NCBI GenBank assembly: GCA_030066985.1
Contig: JASJAN010000024.1
Span: 62,001 to 126,000, forward strand
Direction: 5' to 3'
Source of the DNA: Desulfobacterales bacterium
GTDB lineage: Bacteria; Desulfobacterota; Desulfobacteria; Desulfobacterales; JAHEIW01
DNA: 64,000 nt
Of this stretch, positions 43,032-52,204 are shown one piece after another. Every line of letters starts with the position of its first letter. Position 1 is the stretch's first letter. The position numbers and the translations under genes are program-made. The notes under the pieces were generated by a model that was given only the letters and a program-made list of their open reading frames with translations, was not told the DNA's origin and made no database searches.

Positions 43032-44141
43032 CTAACCCGGTAAAATCACAAAATTTCCAATGTGTTCTTTTGCTAAAAACGCTTCTTGTGCTTTTTTGAT
43101 GTCATTGATTGAAAATTGCTTGGCCAGCAAAGGACGAATTTCACCATTTTCGATGTAGTTAACAAGATCTTCAAATATCCCGACCGGCATGACAGTGGCA
43201 CCATGCATCTCAATATCTTTTAGGTACAGGGTGCGCAGATCTAGCTCGACAAGAGGTCCGGCGATAGCCCCAGAAGTAACGTAACGCCCGCCCCGGCACA
43301 AAAGGTTAAAACACGTTGAAAAAATAGCCCCTCCGACGACATCGGCGACGACATCGGCTTCGCCACTTGGCAAAATTGTTCGGATCTGATGTTCAAGATC
43401 TTCTTGGCTTCGATCCAATACGGCATCGGCTCCCAATTCTCGAATTGAATCCATTTTTGACTTGCTCGTGATGGCCAATACCCATGCACGCCTTCTTTTC
43501 GCTAGCTGTACCAGGGCTGAACCCACCCCGCCAGAAGCGCCCGGAATAACGATTTTTTCACTCTCACTTAGCCTGACACGATGCAGCATATGTTCTCCGG
43601 TCGAATAAGAGCAGGGAAATGTGGCTAATTCGGCATCAGTTAATTTGGATTCAATCAAGAAAGCATTTTCCGCGGGCACATTGGTAAATTGAGCAAAGCC
43701 GCCATCACGTTCGCTGCCAAGATAGGTTGCCAGATTCCGATCCTCCGGCTCCGATGGATCGCGCAGCCAGGGGTCAACAATGACGCGTTCTCCGATGCGT
43801 TTTGAAGAAACATCACCACCTACCGCCACAATGCGACCGACAACATCAGCACCTTGAATACGCGGAAAGGCAAGCGTCCCTCCGCTCCAGGAGGCATCTT
43901 TTCCCGATAACCTGTCTAATCCATCCGAACCGCCTGTTGAAGTTGTTCCGCTGTTGACCCGTTTTGAATACCAACCAATCCGGGTGTTGATATCTGTGTT
44001 ATTCATTCCACAGGCACCCACTTTGATGAGCACGTCGTTGGCTTTTGGTTCAGGCACAGGCATATTGTTATGAACAATTAGTTTATCGAGCCCCCCATGT
44101 CCCTTAAGAACAGCTGCAGTCATGTACTTCGGAAGGGACAT
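43032..44141 (-). CDS. Zinc-type MDR oxidoreductase (quinone reductase-like)
   Basis: A 369-residue medium-chain dehydrogenase/reductase. GroES-like domain with VGACGMNNTD, cofactor domain with the nucleotide motif IPGASGGVGSALVQLAK. The Cys/His of catalytic zinc enzymes is partly present (GACGMNNTDIN), but the structural four-Cys zinc loop is absent, pointing to a quinone- or enone-reductase type. AAAAGGAGAAAAG precedes ATG 44141. Stop TAG, 9 bp before the next gene start. Confidence 0.87.
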   Translation of the reverse strand: MSLPKYMTAAVLKGHGGLDKLIVHNNMPVPEPKANDVLIKVGACGMNNTDINTRIGWYSKRVNSGTTSTGGSDGLDRLSGKDASWSGGTLAFPRIQGADVVGRIVAVGGDVSSKRIGERVIVDPWLRDPSEPEDRNLATYLGSERDGGFAQFTNVPAENAFLIESKLTDAELATFPCSYSTGEHMLHRVRLSESEKIVIPGASGGVGSALVQLAKRRRAWVLAITSKSKMDSIRELGADAVLDRSQEDLEHQIRTILPSGEADVVADVVGGAIFSTCFNLLCRGGRYVTSGAIAGPLVELDLRTLYLKDIEMHGATVMPVGIFEDLVNYIENGEIRPLLAKQFSINDIKKAQEAFLAKEHIGNFVILPG

Positions 44142-44198
44142 TTCACTTTTCTCCTTTTTCTCGTTTGTCTGCGTAATTTTTGACAGATTCGGAACAGT

Positions 44199-45404
44199 TT
44201 AATGGCTCATCAGTGTCTTGCCTTCTTTTTTACCCAGCCCCTCCTTGTAGCGCGTCGGTCGCAGCGGATTATCTTTGGGATCCATCATACCGGTTACCAG
44301 ATCGCTGATCCATTTGCCGGCCTGGGGTGAGAGCATCACACCGGCCCAATAGCCGCAGTTGACATAAAAGCCGGGAACTTCAGGCACCGACCCAATCAAC
44401 GGTTGGTCGTCGGGTGTATACATATAGAATCCAGCTGAGGTATCCATGTCGGGCTGGCGGACAGTTTTCTCAATTTCTTCAAAAAAAGGTGTTAAACGTT
44501 TGACTTTGTCCAGCGTTAAGGCCGGAAACTCCCAATCGGTGGGGACTTTTTCAACCGGCTGGCTGACCGGCTCATCTGCATCCACCCAACCGATGATGGC
44601 CCCGCCGGCTTCCGGGCGCCAGTAGCAATTGTTATTGACATCAACCGTAAAGGGCGCATCTGGCGGAATGTCCACCGAGGTTTGGATGTACACTTTTTGG
44701 CGGCGAACCGGCTCCAGGGGCAATTCCAGCCCGACCATGCGCCCCACCTCCCCGGCGAAGGGGCCGGCGGCATTGACCACGGTGCGGGTTTGCAGGATAC
44801 CCCTGTTGGTTTCCACACCGCACACGCCTTTTGCATCCATTTGAATCCCGCTCGCTTTGGTGTTCAAAAAGAATCTGGCATTGCTGCCTTTGGCAAATCC
44901 CTGGGTGGTTTCATGGCAGGACAGCCATCCGTCCCGCTGCCGGAAGGTGGCCGCCAGAGCTGTGGGCGCCACAAAAGGAAATCGTTTCAGGATTTCTTCA
45001 CGTTCTAAAAATTCAGAGTCGGTTACCCCCAGTTTGTACTGCTGGGCGATATTTTCCTTGAGATCGTCAACCGTTTCGACGTTATCGGTCAGAAACAGAT
45101 ACCCCTGCTGCTTGATCGAAATATTATAGCCCGGCATCCCGATAACCTCATCAAAATTTTCGAACATCTCGATGCTGGGTATGGCCAAAGCCGCCATGGC
45201 CGGCTCGGTAAACTGGGCTCGAAAGCATTCGGCTGACGCTGGCGTGGTCAAGGTGGAAAGGCCGTCGCGCATCTCGACCAATACAACATCCAACCCGGAC
45301 CTTGAAAGCCAGAAGGCCGTGGCGGTGCCCACAATTCCACCACCGATCACAACCGCATCGGTGGTCCCAAAATCATTGTCAGTCGGGGTAAAAATTTTTC
45401 CCAT
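44199..45404 (-). CDS. FAD-dependent amine oxidoreductase, sarcosine oxidase beta/DAO family, copy 2
   Basis: A 401-residue paralogue of the 34355-35563 protein, sharing the N-terminus MGKIF, VVIGGGIVGTATAFWLSRSG, GLSTLTT-A-S, FRAQFTEPAMAALA, VVNAAGPFA and the C-terminal DDQPLIGSVPEVPGFYVNCGYWAGVMLSP. AAGGAGGGTT precedes ATG 45404; the longer upstream frame is rejected. It is the first gene of the GntR-linked unit, behind a strong sigma-70 promoter. Likely substrate is an N-methyl amino acid such as sarcosine or dimethylglycine. Stop TAA. Confidence 0.88.
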   Translation of the reverse strand: MGKIFTPTDNDFGTTDAVVIGGGIVGTATAFWLSRSGLDVVLVEMRDGLSTLTTPASAECFRAQFTEPAMAALAIPSIEMFENFDEVIGMPGYNISIKQQGYLFLTDNVETVDDLKENIAQQYKLGVTDSEFLEREEILKRFPFVAPTALAATFRQRDGWLSCHETTQGFAKGSNARFFLNTKASGIQMDAKGVCGVETNRGILQTRTVVNAAGPFAGEVGRMVGLELPLEPVRRQKVYIQTSVDIPPDAPFTVDVNNNCYWRPEAGGAIIGWVDADEPVSQPVEKVPTDWEFPALTLDKVKRLTPFFEEIEKTVRQPDMDTSAGFYMYTPDDQPLIGSVPEVPGFYVNCGYWAGVMLSPQAGKWISDLVTGMMDPKDNPLRPTRYKEGLGKKEGKTLMSH

Positions 45405-45472
45405 CTCAATAACCCTCCTTCCATTCAACCGTTGCGCCTGATTGATCAAAATTCAAGCACCCATCGATGTCA

Positions 45473-45501
45473 TGTATAATCCGATACATATGGTATGTCA
45501 A
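45473..45501 (-). promoter_or_regulatory. Sigma-70 promoter of the GntR-linked catabolic unit
   Basis: Reverse strand reads TTGACA (45501-45496), 17-bp spacer, TATACA (45478-45473): perfect -35 and near-perfect -10. Start near 45466 gives a leader of about 62 bases to ATG 45404. An inverted repeat ACATA-N3-TATGT lies inside the spacer and -35 (45486-45498). Confidence 0.85.
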
Positions 45502-45514
45502 TATGTTTATCAGA

Positions 45515-45525
45515 TGGTCTGACCA
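45515..45525. promoter_or_regulatory. GntR/FadR-type operator
   Basis: TGGTCTGACCA, a perfect palindrome around a central T, fitting the T-N-G-T-N3-A-C-N-A pattern bound by many FadR-subfamily regulators. It lies just upstream of the -35 box; the regulator gene at 41349-42056 is in the unit driven by this promoter. Confidence 0.7.
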
Positions 45526-46057
45526 ATTCTAGTTTTTATGTTTAATTTTTGAGCTCATTTGCCAATTTAAGGCTTGGATGAAGCAGCCAGAGCCACCACC
45601 GATGATTACCGGATACAAATTGGGGTGAAGGTTTTTGCCACCCTCATTATGGGTTTTATTTCTAATTTTTAGTGGTCATTTGCCAATTTGATCTTTGGAT
45701 GATGCAGTGGCCATTAGTCCATGTCAGCCAAATTGAACTGCGTTGGTGACTTTTTGCACCATGTTTGGGTGGGAATATTTGTCGTTTTATAGGGTTGTGT
45801 TCTGAATACGAACTTGTTAATGACAATTTATTCCTATTGCCCGCATAGAACGCCAAACCAGTCGACTCAGTTGCTTTATTTGATGGCGAATTTTGTTAGC
45901 CTTTTGGCACAGATTGCTATTGATTTTTCCCTGACTTTTTTTTTATGTCATCTTAAGTGGACCTATTTCCATTATTTTAAATACATCTGGTTTTCTCATA
46001 CGGATCTAATGGTGGAATGTTTTAAATACACAACCATCAATTATAAAGGGAGGACGC

Positions 46058-46525
46058 ATGTTTTCATTAAAAGTTAACGGGAAAATATATACCATTGATG
46101 CGTCGACGGAGACACCGCTCATGTGGGTCCTGCGGGATCAGCTGGGATTTACCGGCGTCAAGTATGGCTGCGGGATCGGAGAGTGCGGTTCCTGCACGGT
46201 GCTGATCGATGGCGAGGCCGTAAGGTCCTGCACCGTCACTGCGGACAGCGTCCAGGGCAGCGATATTCTGACCATCGAGGGCATGCCTGAAGACCACCCG
46301 CTCAAACAGGCCTGGATCGCCGAGCAGGTTCCCCAGTGCGGTTATTGCCAGCCGGGCATGATCCTGCAGGCAGCCGACTTTTTAAACCGCGAGCCCAATG
46401 CATCCGGGGAAGAGATTGCCGAAGCCATGGATGATGTGATCTGTCGCTGCGGGACCCATCCCAGGGTAATGAAAGCCATGAAGATCGCGGCCAAACAGAT
46501 GAAGGCCAAAGGAGGTGTCTCATGA
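46058..46525 (+). CDS. Molybdenum hydroxylase small subunit, [2Fe-2S] (IorA-like)
   Basis: A 155-residue two-cluster protein. The plant-type cluster ligands are C38, C43, C46, C58; the second cluster uses C94, C97, C129, C131 (QCGYCQPG, CRCGTHPR). It matches the small subunit of isoquinoline 1-oxidoreductase and related xanthine-oxidase-family enzymes that hydroxylate N-heterocycles or oxidise aldehydes. AAGGGAGGACGC precedes the ATG. TGA overlaps the large subunit ATG by four bases. Electrons pass from Mo to an external acceptor. Confidence 0.93.
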   Translation: MFSLKVNGKIYTIDASTETPLMWVLRDQLGFTGVKYGCGIGECGSCTVLIDGEAVRSCTVTADSVQGSDILTIEGMPEDHPLKQAWIAEQVPQCGYCQPGMILQAADFLNREPNASGEEIAEAMDDVICRCGTHPRVMKAMKIAAKQMKAKGGVS

Positions 46526-48663
46526 AAAAAGAAATGACGCGCCGGACATTTATCAAGAGCACTGGCCTGATGATCGCCGTCTGCGCGGCGCCGGGCGGCC
46601 TGGTGAATGTGTCCCTGGGCCTGGCCGGGAAGGCCGCGACCTTCAAACCCCATGCCTTTTTGGAGATTGCCACCGATGACACCGTGACCGTCTGGGTGGG
46701 CCAAACAGAACTGGGCCAGGGCACCCACACCGGAATTGCCATGATTTTGGCCGACGAGCTGGGCGCAGCTTGGGAGCGTGTGCAGGTCAAACAGGCCCTG
46801 GCCGGCGAACCGTTCAAGGATCCTCTGTGGAAAAGTCAGTTTACCGGTGGCAGCACCAGTTTGCGCCACCGCTGGGATCTTTTCCGAAATGTGGCGGCCT
46901 CTGCCCGCGAGATGCTCATCGGGGCGGCCGCCCAGGAATGGGGCGTCAAGCCTTCAGAGTGCCGGACTGAAAACAGCAAAGTGCTGCACCCGGACGGTCG
47001 CAGCTTAAGCTTTGGCCAACTGTGCCAGAAGGCAGCTGCCCTTCCGGTCCCCCAGAAGCCACCGCTTAAAGATCCGAAGGACTACCGCATCATCGGCAGC
47101 AAGAGGGCCCGGCTGGACATACCGGATAAGGTCGCCGGCCGCACGCAATTCGGCATCGACTTTAAAGTGCCCAACATGATTACGGCAGCAGTGGCCCGCC
47201 CGCCGGCCTATGGCGCCAGGCCGCTTTCTTTTGATGAAAAAGCGGCCAGGGCCGTACCAAGCGTATTGGCAGTGGTGCCTCTGGGAGACAAAATGGCGGT
47301 CTGCGCCAAGACCACCTATGCCGCCCTGCAGGGCCGTGATGCGTTGAATATCAAGTGGGCCGGTGGCACCCATCCCGACCTCAACGATGAGAACCTGGAC
47401 AATTGGTACAATGGGTTTCTCGCCAAGACCGGGGCCATTGCCGAAGCCAAAGGCGATGCCAAAAAGGCTTTAGGCCAGGCGGCCAAAACCCTGGAAGCCC
47501 GCTATAAGTTTCCTTACATTGCACATGCCACCCTGGAGCCTATGAACTGCACGGCGCATGTGGAAAAGGATCGGGTCCGGATCTGGGCCCCCACCCAGGG
47601 CCAGACCAATACCCTGATGACCACCGCCAAAATCACCGGGCTACCGCCGGATAAGATCGAAGTCATGACCACCTATTGCGGCGGTGGTTTCGGGCGTCGC
47701 AACGAAGTCAGCGTGGTAATCGACGCGGTTTCCCTGTCCATGCGGATGAAACGCCCGGTCAAAGTGGTCTGGACCCGTGAGGACGATTTTAAACACGATT
47801 TCTACAGGCCCGGCAGCTTAAGCCATGTCCAGGCCGGTCTGGACTCATCCGGCAATCTAATTGCATGGATTCACAAGCTCGCCACCCCGTCCATCATGAG
47901 CCGCGTATTTCCCCAGGGCATGAAAAACGGGGTGGATAGCTGGTCGGTGGAAGGCGTAAACAACATGGATTACGAGCTGCCCAACCGGCTGGTGGAGTGC
48001 GTGAACGTGGACCTGCCCATCCCGGTAGGTTTCTGGCGCTCGGTGGGCAACACCTTTAATCCCTTTGCGGTGGAAACCTTCATGGATGAGCTGGCTGCAG
48101 CAGCCGGCAAGGATCCGGTGGATTTTCGTATGAACCTGTTGCCCAAGGGCTCCCGTCCCTACCGCACCCTGCAGCTTCTTGCCGAAAAATCCGGCTGGGG
48201 CGGAACGGTACCGGCCGGCCGCAGCCGCGGTGTCGCCCTGCGATCCTGTTTCGGCTCCACCGCCGGTCATGTGGCCGAGGTCTCGGTCAATCAAAAAACC
48301 GGTGCGGTCACGGTGCACAAGGTCATCTGTGCAGTCGATTGCGGCCCGGCAGTCTATCCCGACGCCATTAATGCCCAGATGGAAGGCGGGGTGGTCATGG
48401 CCCTGAGCGTGGCCTTTTACGAGCAGATCCGATTTGCCAATGGCGGGGTAAAGACCGCCAACTTCGATGAGTACCCTGTTTTAACCATGACCGCTGTGCC
48501 CGAAATTGAGGTGCATATCGCCAAAAGCCATCACAAAATCGGTGGTATCGGCGAGTTGGGTATTCCCACGGTGGCGCCGGCGGTGGCCAACGCCATTGCC
48601 AGTGCAGTGGGCGTGCGCTTGCAGGGACTGCCCTTTGACAGCGAGCAACTCAAAAAAACCTAA
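46522..48663 (+). CDS. Molybdenum hydroxylase large subunit, Tat-exported (IorB-like)
   Basis: A 713-residue molybdopterin (probably MCD) protein of the isoquinoline 1-oxidoreductase beta / aldehyde dehydrogenase type. The N-terminus has a twin-arginine signal TRRTFIKSTG, so the enzyme should act outside the cytoplasm. Family blocks include VGQTELGQGTHTGIAMILADELG, YCGGGFGRRNEV and the C-terminal GIGELGIPTVAPAVANAI with the catalytic Glu. It pairs with the upstream small subunit, which lacks its own signal and probably hitchhikes. No FAD subunit and no cytochrome gene are adjacent. Stop TAA. Confidence 0.92.
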   Translation: MKKEMTRRTFIKSTGLMIAVCAAPGGLVNVSLGLAGKAATFKPHAFLEIATDDTVTVWVGQTELGQGTHTGIAMILADELGAAWERVQVKQALAGEPFKDPLWKSQFTGGSTSLRHRWDLFRNVAASAREMLIGAAAQEWGVKPSECRTENSKVLHPDGRSLSFGQLCQKAAALPVPQKPPLKDPKDYRIIGSKRARLDIPDKVAGRTQFGIDFKVPNMITAAVARPPAYGARPLSFDEKAARAVPSVLAVVPLGDKMAVCAKTTYAALQGRDALNIKWAGGTHPDLNDENLDNWYNGFLAKTGAIAEAKGDAKKALGQAAKTLEARYKFPYIAHATLEPMNCTAHVEKDRVRIWAPTQGQTNTLMTTAKITGLPPDKIEVMTTYCGGGFGRRNEVSVVIDAVSLSMRMKRPVKVVWTREDDFKHDFYRPGSLSHVQAGLDSSGNLIAWIHKLATPSIMSRVFPQGMKNGVDSWSVEGVNNMDYELPNRLVECVNVDLPIPVGFWRSVGNTFNPFAVETFMDELAAAAGKDPVDFRMNLLPKGSRPYRTLQLLAEKSGWGGTVPAGRSRGVALRSCFGSTAGHVAEVSVNQKTGAVTVHKVICAVDCGPAVYPDAINAQMEGGVVMALSVAFYEQIRFANGGVKTANFDEYPVLTMTAVPEIEVHIAKSHHKIGGIGELGIPTVAPAVANAIASAVGVRLQGLPFDSEQLKKT

Positions 48664-48805
48664 AGGGGATATTGCGTATAAAAAACCAGGGGCAGGCTCA
48701 ACATCATAATGAGATCAAACGCAATGATGGAAGGCCGCGCATAGGGTTTCATGCCGGTCCTTTATTCTTCATCAACCTCGGTTTGGTGTTTACTTACGTT
48801 ATTAG

Positions 48806-50035
48806 TTAATCACCTGAAACAGATGTTGAGGCCTTCTTTTTTTTCCGAACTTTCATTACCCGCTTCACCAGCCAAATCAGCGGTTTGGTCATAAACCCTT
48901 CCATGTCCTCCTGCACATCGTTGAGCAATTCCGGTATGGGAAGATGCTGGGGACATTTTTCCAGACATTCTTCGCACTGCACGCACACGGAAGCCATCGA
49001 TGGCTTATCGGTTACGATACCACCATTAAAGAAATGATACATCATTTTCGCTGCTTTATCCTTGAACACATGCCTGGAATTATAAAATTCGAAACAGCTG
49101 GGAATATTCACCCCTGCTGGACAGGGCATGCAATACTGGCAGCTCGTGCAGCCGACCTTCATCACCCGTCTAAATTCAGCTGCCGCTTCATCGACCAATT
49201 GGTTTTCTTTTTCAGAAAAGGAATTTGGTTGGGCTTTCTCAGCCAGGGCCAGGTTTTCTTTGATATGGCCATCGTCGTTCATCCCTGAAAGAACCACCGT
49301 GACCTCTGGATGGTTCCAGATCCAACCCAGCGACCAATCCACTGGCGTTTTCTTATGTTCGGCCTTGGCCCAGATGTCCTTTATGCTTGGTGGCGGTGTT
49401 TTGGCCAGATTCCCGCCCCGCAGGGGCTCCATAATAATCACGGCCAGGTCTTTGGATGCTGCATATTGCAGCCCGGCGGTCCCGGCCTGATTCTGAGTGT
49501 CCAGATAATTGTACTGAATCTGGCAAAAGGTCCAGTCATAGTCATCCACAATGCCGTTAAATTCTTCGGCCAGCCCGTGAAACGAAAACCCGGCATTGAT
49601 GACCTTGCCCTTTTGCAAGGCATCATCCATAAATTCGATGACGCCGTGACGCTTTGCCGTTTCCCAGAGCTCGCCGTTCAGTGCATGGATCAGATAATAA
49701 TCGATACGGTCGGTTTTCAATTTTGACAGCTGCTCATCCAAAATATGGTCCATGTCCGCTTTGGAATGGGCTCTCCAGTGGGGAAGCTTGGTGGCGATCT
49801 TTACATTGTCCCGACATCTGTTTTTGGATAAAACCTTACCCAGAAACGGCTCACTTTTGCCGTTATGATAAGGAGCTGCCGTATCAAAATAATTGATCCC
49901 TTTATCAAACGCATACATGAGCTGTTTTTCGGCAAGTTTTTGATTAATGGATCCCATCCGCACCGGAAACCGCATGCACCCATAACCCAGCACCGATAGT
50001 TTATCCCCGTTTTTGGGTACATCTCGATAAAGCAT
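48806..50035 (-). CDS. Aldo/keto reductase with C-terminal ferredoxin domain
   Basis: A 409-residue protein. Residues 1 to about 280 form an AKR barrel (GYGCMRFP, FDTAAPYHNGKSE with Asp/Tyr of the tetrad, KIATKLP with Lys, YYLIHAL with His). A C-terminal extension has CTSCQYCMPCPAGVNIP and CVQCEECLEKCPQHLPIP, for two [4Fe-4S] clusters. This architecture is frequent in anaerobes and suggests reduction of carbonyls with ferredoxin rather than only NADPH. GGAGTGGAGGAG precedes the ATG. Stop TAA. Confidence 0.92.
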   Translation of the reverse strand: MLYRDVPKNGDKLSVLGYGCMRFPVRMGSINQKLAEKQLMYAFDKGINYFDTAAPYHNGKSEPFLGKVLSKNRCRDNVKIATKLPHWRAHSKADMDHILDEQLSKLKTDRIDYYLIHALNGELWETAKRHGVIEFMDDALQKGKVINAGFSFHGLAEEFNGIVDDYDWTFCQIQYNYLDTQNQAGTAGLQYAASKDLAVIIMEPLRGGNLAKTPPPSIKDIWAKAEHKKTPVDWSLGWIWNHPEVTVVLSGMNDDGHIKENLALAEKAQPNSFSEKENQLVDEAAAEFRRVMKVGCTSCQYCMPCPAGVNIPSCFEFYNSRHVFKDKAAKMMYHFFNGGIVTDKPSMASVCVQCEECLEKCPQHLPIPELLNDVQEDMEGFMTKPLIWLVKRVMKVRKKKKASTSVSGD

Positions 50036-50084
50036 CGTACTCCTCCACTCCTGAGTCGAGCGTTTTAAATATCAAAAATTATCT

Positions 50085-50122
50085 AAAAAAGTAAGCCCCC
50101 AATCTTTATGCTGATTGAGGGC
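50085..50122 (-). terminator. Rho-independent terminator after ssb
   Basis: Reverse strand: ten-position stem (50122-50113 with 50104-50095, one mismatch), 8-base loop, then TTACTTTTTT. It lies between ssb and the aldo/keto reductase gene on the same strand and should separate them. Confidence 0.7.
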
Positions 50123-50206
50123 CTAAAATCCAGATCTACATATATGTCAAGATGTTATAATCTTTATGGGTGACTCAAATTTTTTACAATTTGTTCATAT
50201 TTGGGG

Positions 50207-50635
50207 TCAAAACGGAATATCGTCATCCTCGGGTGCCTGAATGGGCCCACCGGGTGCACCTCCGGCTGCCGGACCACTCGGTTTATAGGCATCACCGGCA
50301 TCCCTTGAACCCAGCATGAGCATCTGAGAGGCAACGATCTCGGTGGTATATCTTTTAACGCCATCCTTGTCTTCCCAGTCCCGGGTCTGAATACGTCCCT
50401 CGATGTAAATCTGTTTGCCTTTTGAAAGGTATTCGCCGCAAATTTCGCCCAATTTGCCGAAGGCGACAATCCGGTGCCATTCGGTGCGGGTTTCTTTTTC
50501 GCCCTCCTTGTTGGTCCAGGTCTCCGAAGTAGCGATGCTGAAATTAGCAACCGCCAGGCCGCTGGGCGTGTATCGCACCTCCGGGTCCCGACCTAGATTT
50601 CCGATCAGAATGGCTTTGTTCAAACCGTTGGCCAT
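50207..50635 (-). CDS. ssb: Single-stranded DNA-binding protein
   Basis: A 142-residue SSB. OB fold opens with [21 protein letters not shown] and contains [23 protein letters not shown]; a Gly/Pro-rich linker leads to the acidic tip EDDDIPF that binds partner proteins. GGGGGGAGGG precedes ATG 50635. Housekeeping gene for replication, recombination and repair; its presence supports a chromosomal location but SSB can also be mobile-element borne. Stop TGA. Confidence 0.96.
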   Translation of the reverse strand: MANGLNKAILIGNLGRDPEVRYTPSGLAVANFSIATSETWTNKEGEKETRTEWHRIVAFGKLGEICGEYLSKGKQIYIEGRIQTRDWEDKDGVKRYTTEIVASQMLMLGSRDAGDAYKPSGPAAGGAPGGPIQAPEDDDIPF

Positions 50636-51004
50636 TTGTACCCTCCCCCCTGTTGATATTTAGTGTGATTGATTTTTGATACAGCAAAGGTAGCACAATG
50701 TCAATCCACCTGGATTTTCGTTTCTGGATGGACCTTTTTCCAATGAGCTGCGTTCTCCGCGGATTTCAGCCTTCAGCGTACTTCAAGTACGCTGAAAACT
50801 AAAATCCTTGTGCGGCCTGGCTCATTGAAAAAATTTCTCACCCAGAAAAGAAAATCAAGTTAGTATTTCTCTTTAAGCATTGCATCTCAGTTCAATTTGC
50901 TCAATAAAAACTGAGCTCCAGCTTCGGCGATAGCTGTTGCATGCCCTCTTAGAATGTGATTGTTTTAAAAACGGCACATTCACCCAATTGGAAAAACACC
51001 TAGC
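50636..51004. other. Intergenic gap with strong hairpin
   Basis: A 369-bp gap. A near-perfect hairpin TTCAGCGTACTT / AAGTACGCTGAA (50772-50796) with almost no loop sits inside a GGATTTCAG...CTAAAATCC outer match; it looks like a dispersed palindromic element. Nothing else recognised. Confidence 0.55.
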
Positions 51005-52204
51005 TTGAGCAGTAAAATGCCTGCGACATCCCCTCTATACAAACGCATTAAGCGCCATGTCATTGGACGGGAGCACCTCTTTTTTGCAGCCACCTCTCCG
51101 GGTTTTGAAAACAGTTGTCATCAGGAGTTGCTCAATCGTCTGCCCGACATCCGTCAGGTCAGTACCATCCCGGGTGGGGTGGAATTTATGGGCAGGCTGG
51201 AAGACTGCTTTTATGCGAATTTACACCTGCACCTGCCCAATCGCATATTGATGCGCATCAATACCTTCAAAGCTACCAATTTCAGGCAGCTTGAAAAAAA
51301 GGCAGGCGATATGGCCTGGGAGTTGTATCTGCCTCTCCAAACCCGCTTGAAGGTGCATGTAGCAGCCCGGCATTGCAGACTGCATCACACCAATGCAATA
51401 GCCGAAAGAATTGATCGGGCCATCAGCGAGCGAATGTCCGACTTCACATTTGAACAAGAAATTTCTGCGACTACAGGCGCCGATCAGCATATCTATGTGC
51501 GCGGTGTTGACGATCATTTTAGCGTATCGATCGACAGCAGCGGTGACCTTCTTTACAAACGTGGTCTCAAAGCTCACAGCGGCAAGGCACCGCTGCGTGA
51601 AACCCTGGCAGCCGGCGCCTTGGTGCTGGCCGGTTACGATGGCCGGGAACCTTTACTGGATCCGCTGTGCGGCAGCGGGACCTTCTCGCTGGAAGCTGCC
51701 CTGATGGCCAAACAAATACCGGCTGGCTGGTTTCGGGATTTTGCCTTTACCCGCTGGCCCTCTTTTATCGAAAAACGCTGGAATTACATCAGACGCCAGG
51801 CCGCATCCAGAATTTTGCAGCCCCAACAGCGATTGATCTTTGCCTCAGATACTGACAGCGAGGCTTGCCATAAGCTGGAAAGCTGCATTCAGAATTACAA
51901 CCTGAACGATACCGTTGCGGTTCGCCAGATTGATTTTTTTGAGTTTGATCCGCGCGATGTGTCCGACCGGACCGGAACCGTCTGCATCAACCCGCCTTAC
52001 GGGCGCCGCCTCGGTGGGAAACAAGAATCCGAAGAATTTTTTCATGCTGTAGGTGAAAAGCTCAGGCAGGCATACCGGGGGTGGAAGCTGGTGTTAATAG
52101 CGCCCAGCAGACAAACAATGAAATCGTTCCAATTTCAAATGCAATCTATCCCCATATGGCATGGTGGTTTGAAATTGAGGTTGTTGATCGGAAAGATTAA
52201 ATGA
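51005..52204 (+). CDS. THUMP-domain RNA guanine-N2 methyltransferase (RlmL/Trm14-like)
   Basis: A protein of up to 399 residues. An N-terminal ferredoxin-like/THUMP part (about 30-165) is followed by a class I SAM methyltransferase: LDPLCGSGTFSLEAALMA and the catalytic INPPYGRRLG. It probably methylates guanosine in 23S rRNA or tRNA. The start is uncertain: TTG 51005 or ATG 51017, neither with a clear Shine-Dalgarno; alignment would favour the ATG. Stop TGA. Confidence 0.87.
   Translation: MSSKMPATSPLYKRIKRHVIGREHLFFAATSPGFENSCHQELLNRLPDIRQVSTIPGGVEFMGRLEDCFYANLHLHLPNRILMRINTFKATNFRQLEKKAGDMAWELYLPLQTRLKVHVAARHCRLHHTNAIAERIDRAISERMSDFTFEQEISATTGADQHIYVRGVDDHFSVSIDSSGDLLYKRGLKAHSGKAPLRETLAAGALVLAGYDGREPLLDPLCGSGTFSLEAALMAKQIPAGWFRDFAFTRWPSFIEKRWNYIRRQAASRILQPQQRLIFASDTDSEACHKLESCIQNYNLNDTVAVRQIDFFEFDPRDVSDRTGTVCINPPYGRRLGGKQESEEFFHAVGEKLRQAYRGWKLVLIAPSRQTMKSFQFQMQSIPIWHGGLKLRLLIGKIK

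Larger units (their letters stand above)
45405..46057. other. Intergenic control region with diverged 120-bp tandem duplication
   Basis: A 653-bp AT-rich gap between divergent units. It holds the leftward promoter and operator (45473-45525) and an imperfect tandem duplication with a 120-bp period: 45541-45660 and 45661-45780 share TTTGCCAATTT, CTTTGGATGA-like, and TTTTTGCACC-like blocks in the same order. No coding sequence recognised. Confidence 0.65.

Noticed and set aside
45905-45918. TTGGCAC...TTGC as sigma-54 promoter for the molybdenum hydroxylase pair
   Set aside because: GG and GC are 8 rather than 10 bases apart, which sigma-54 does not tolerate, and no activator site is seen.
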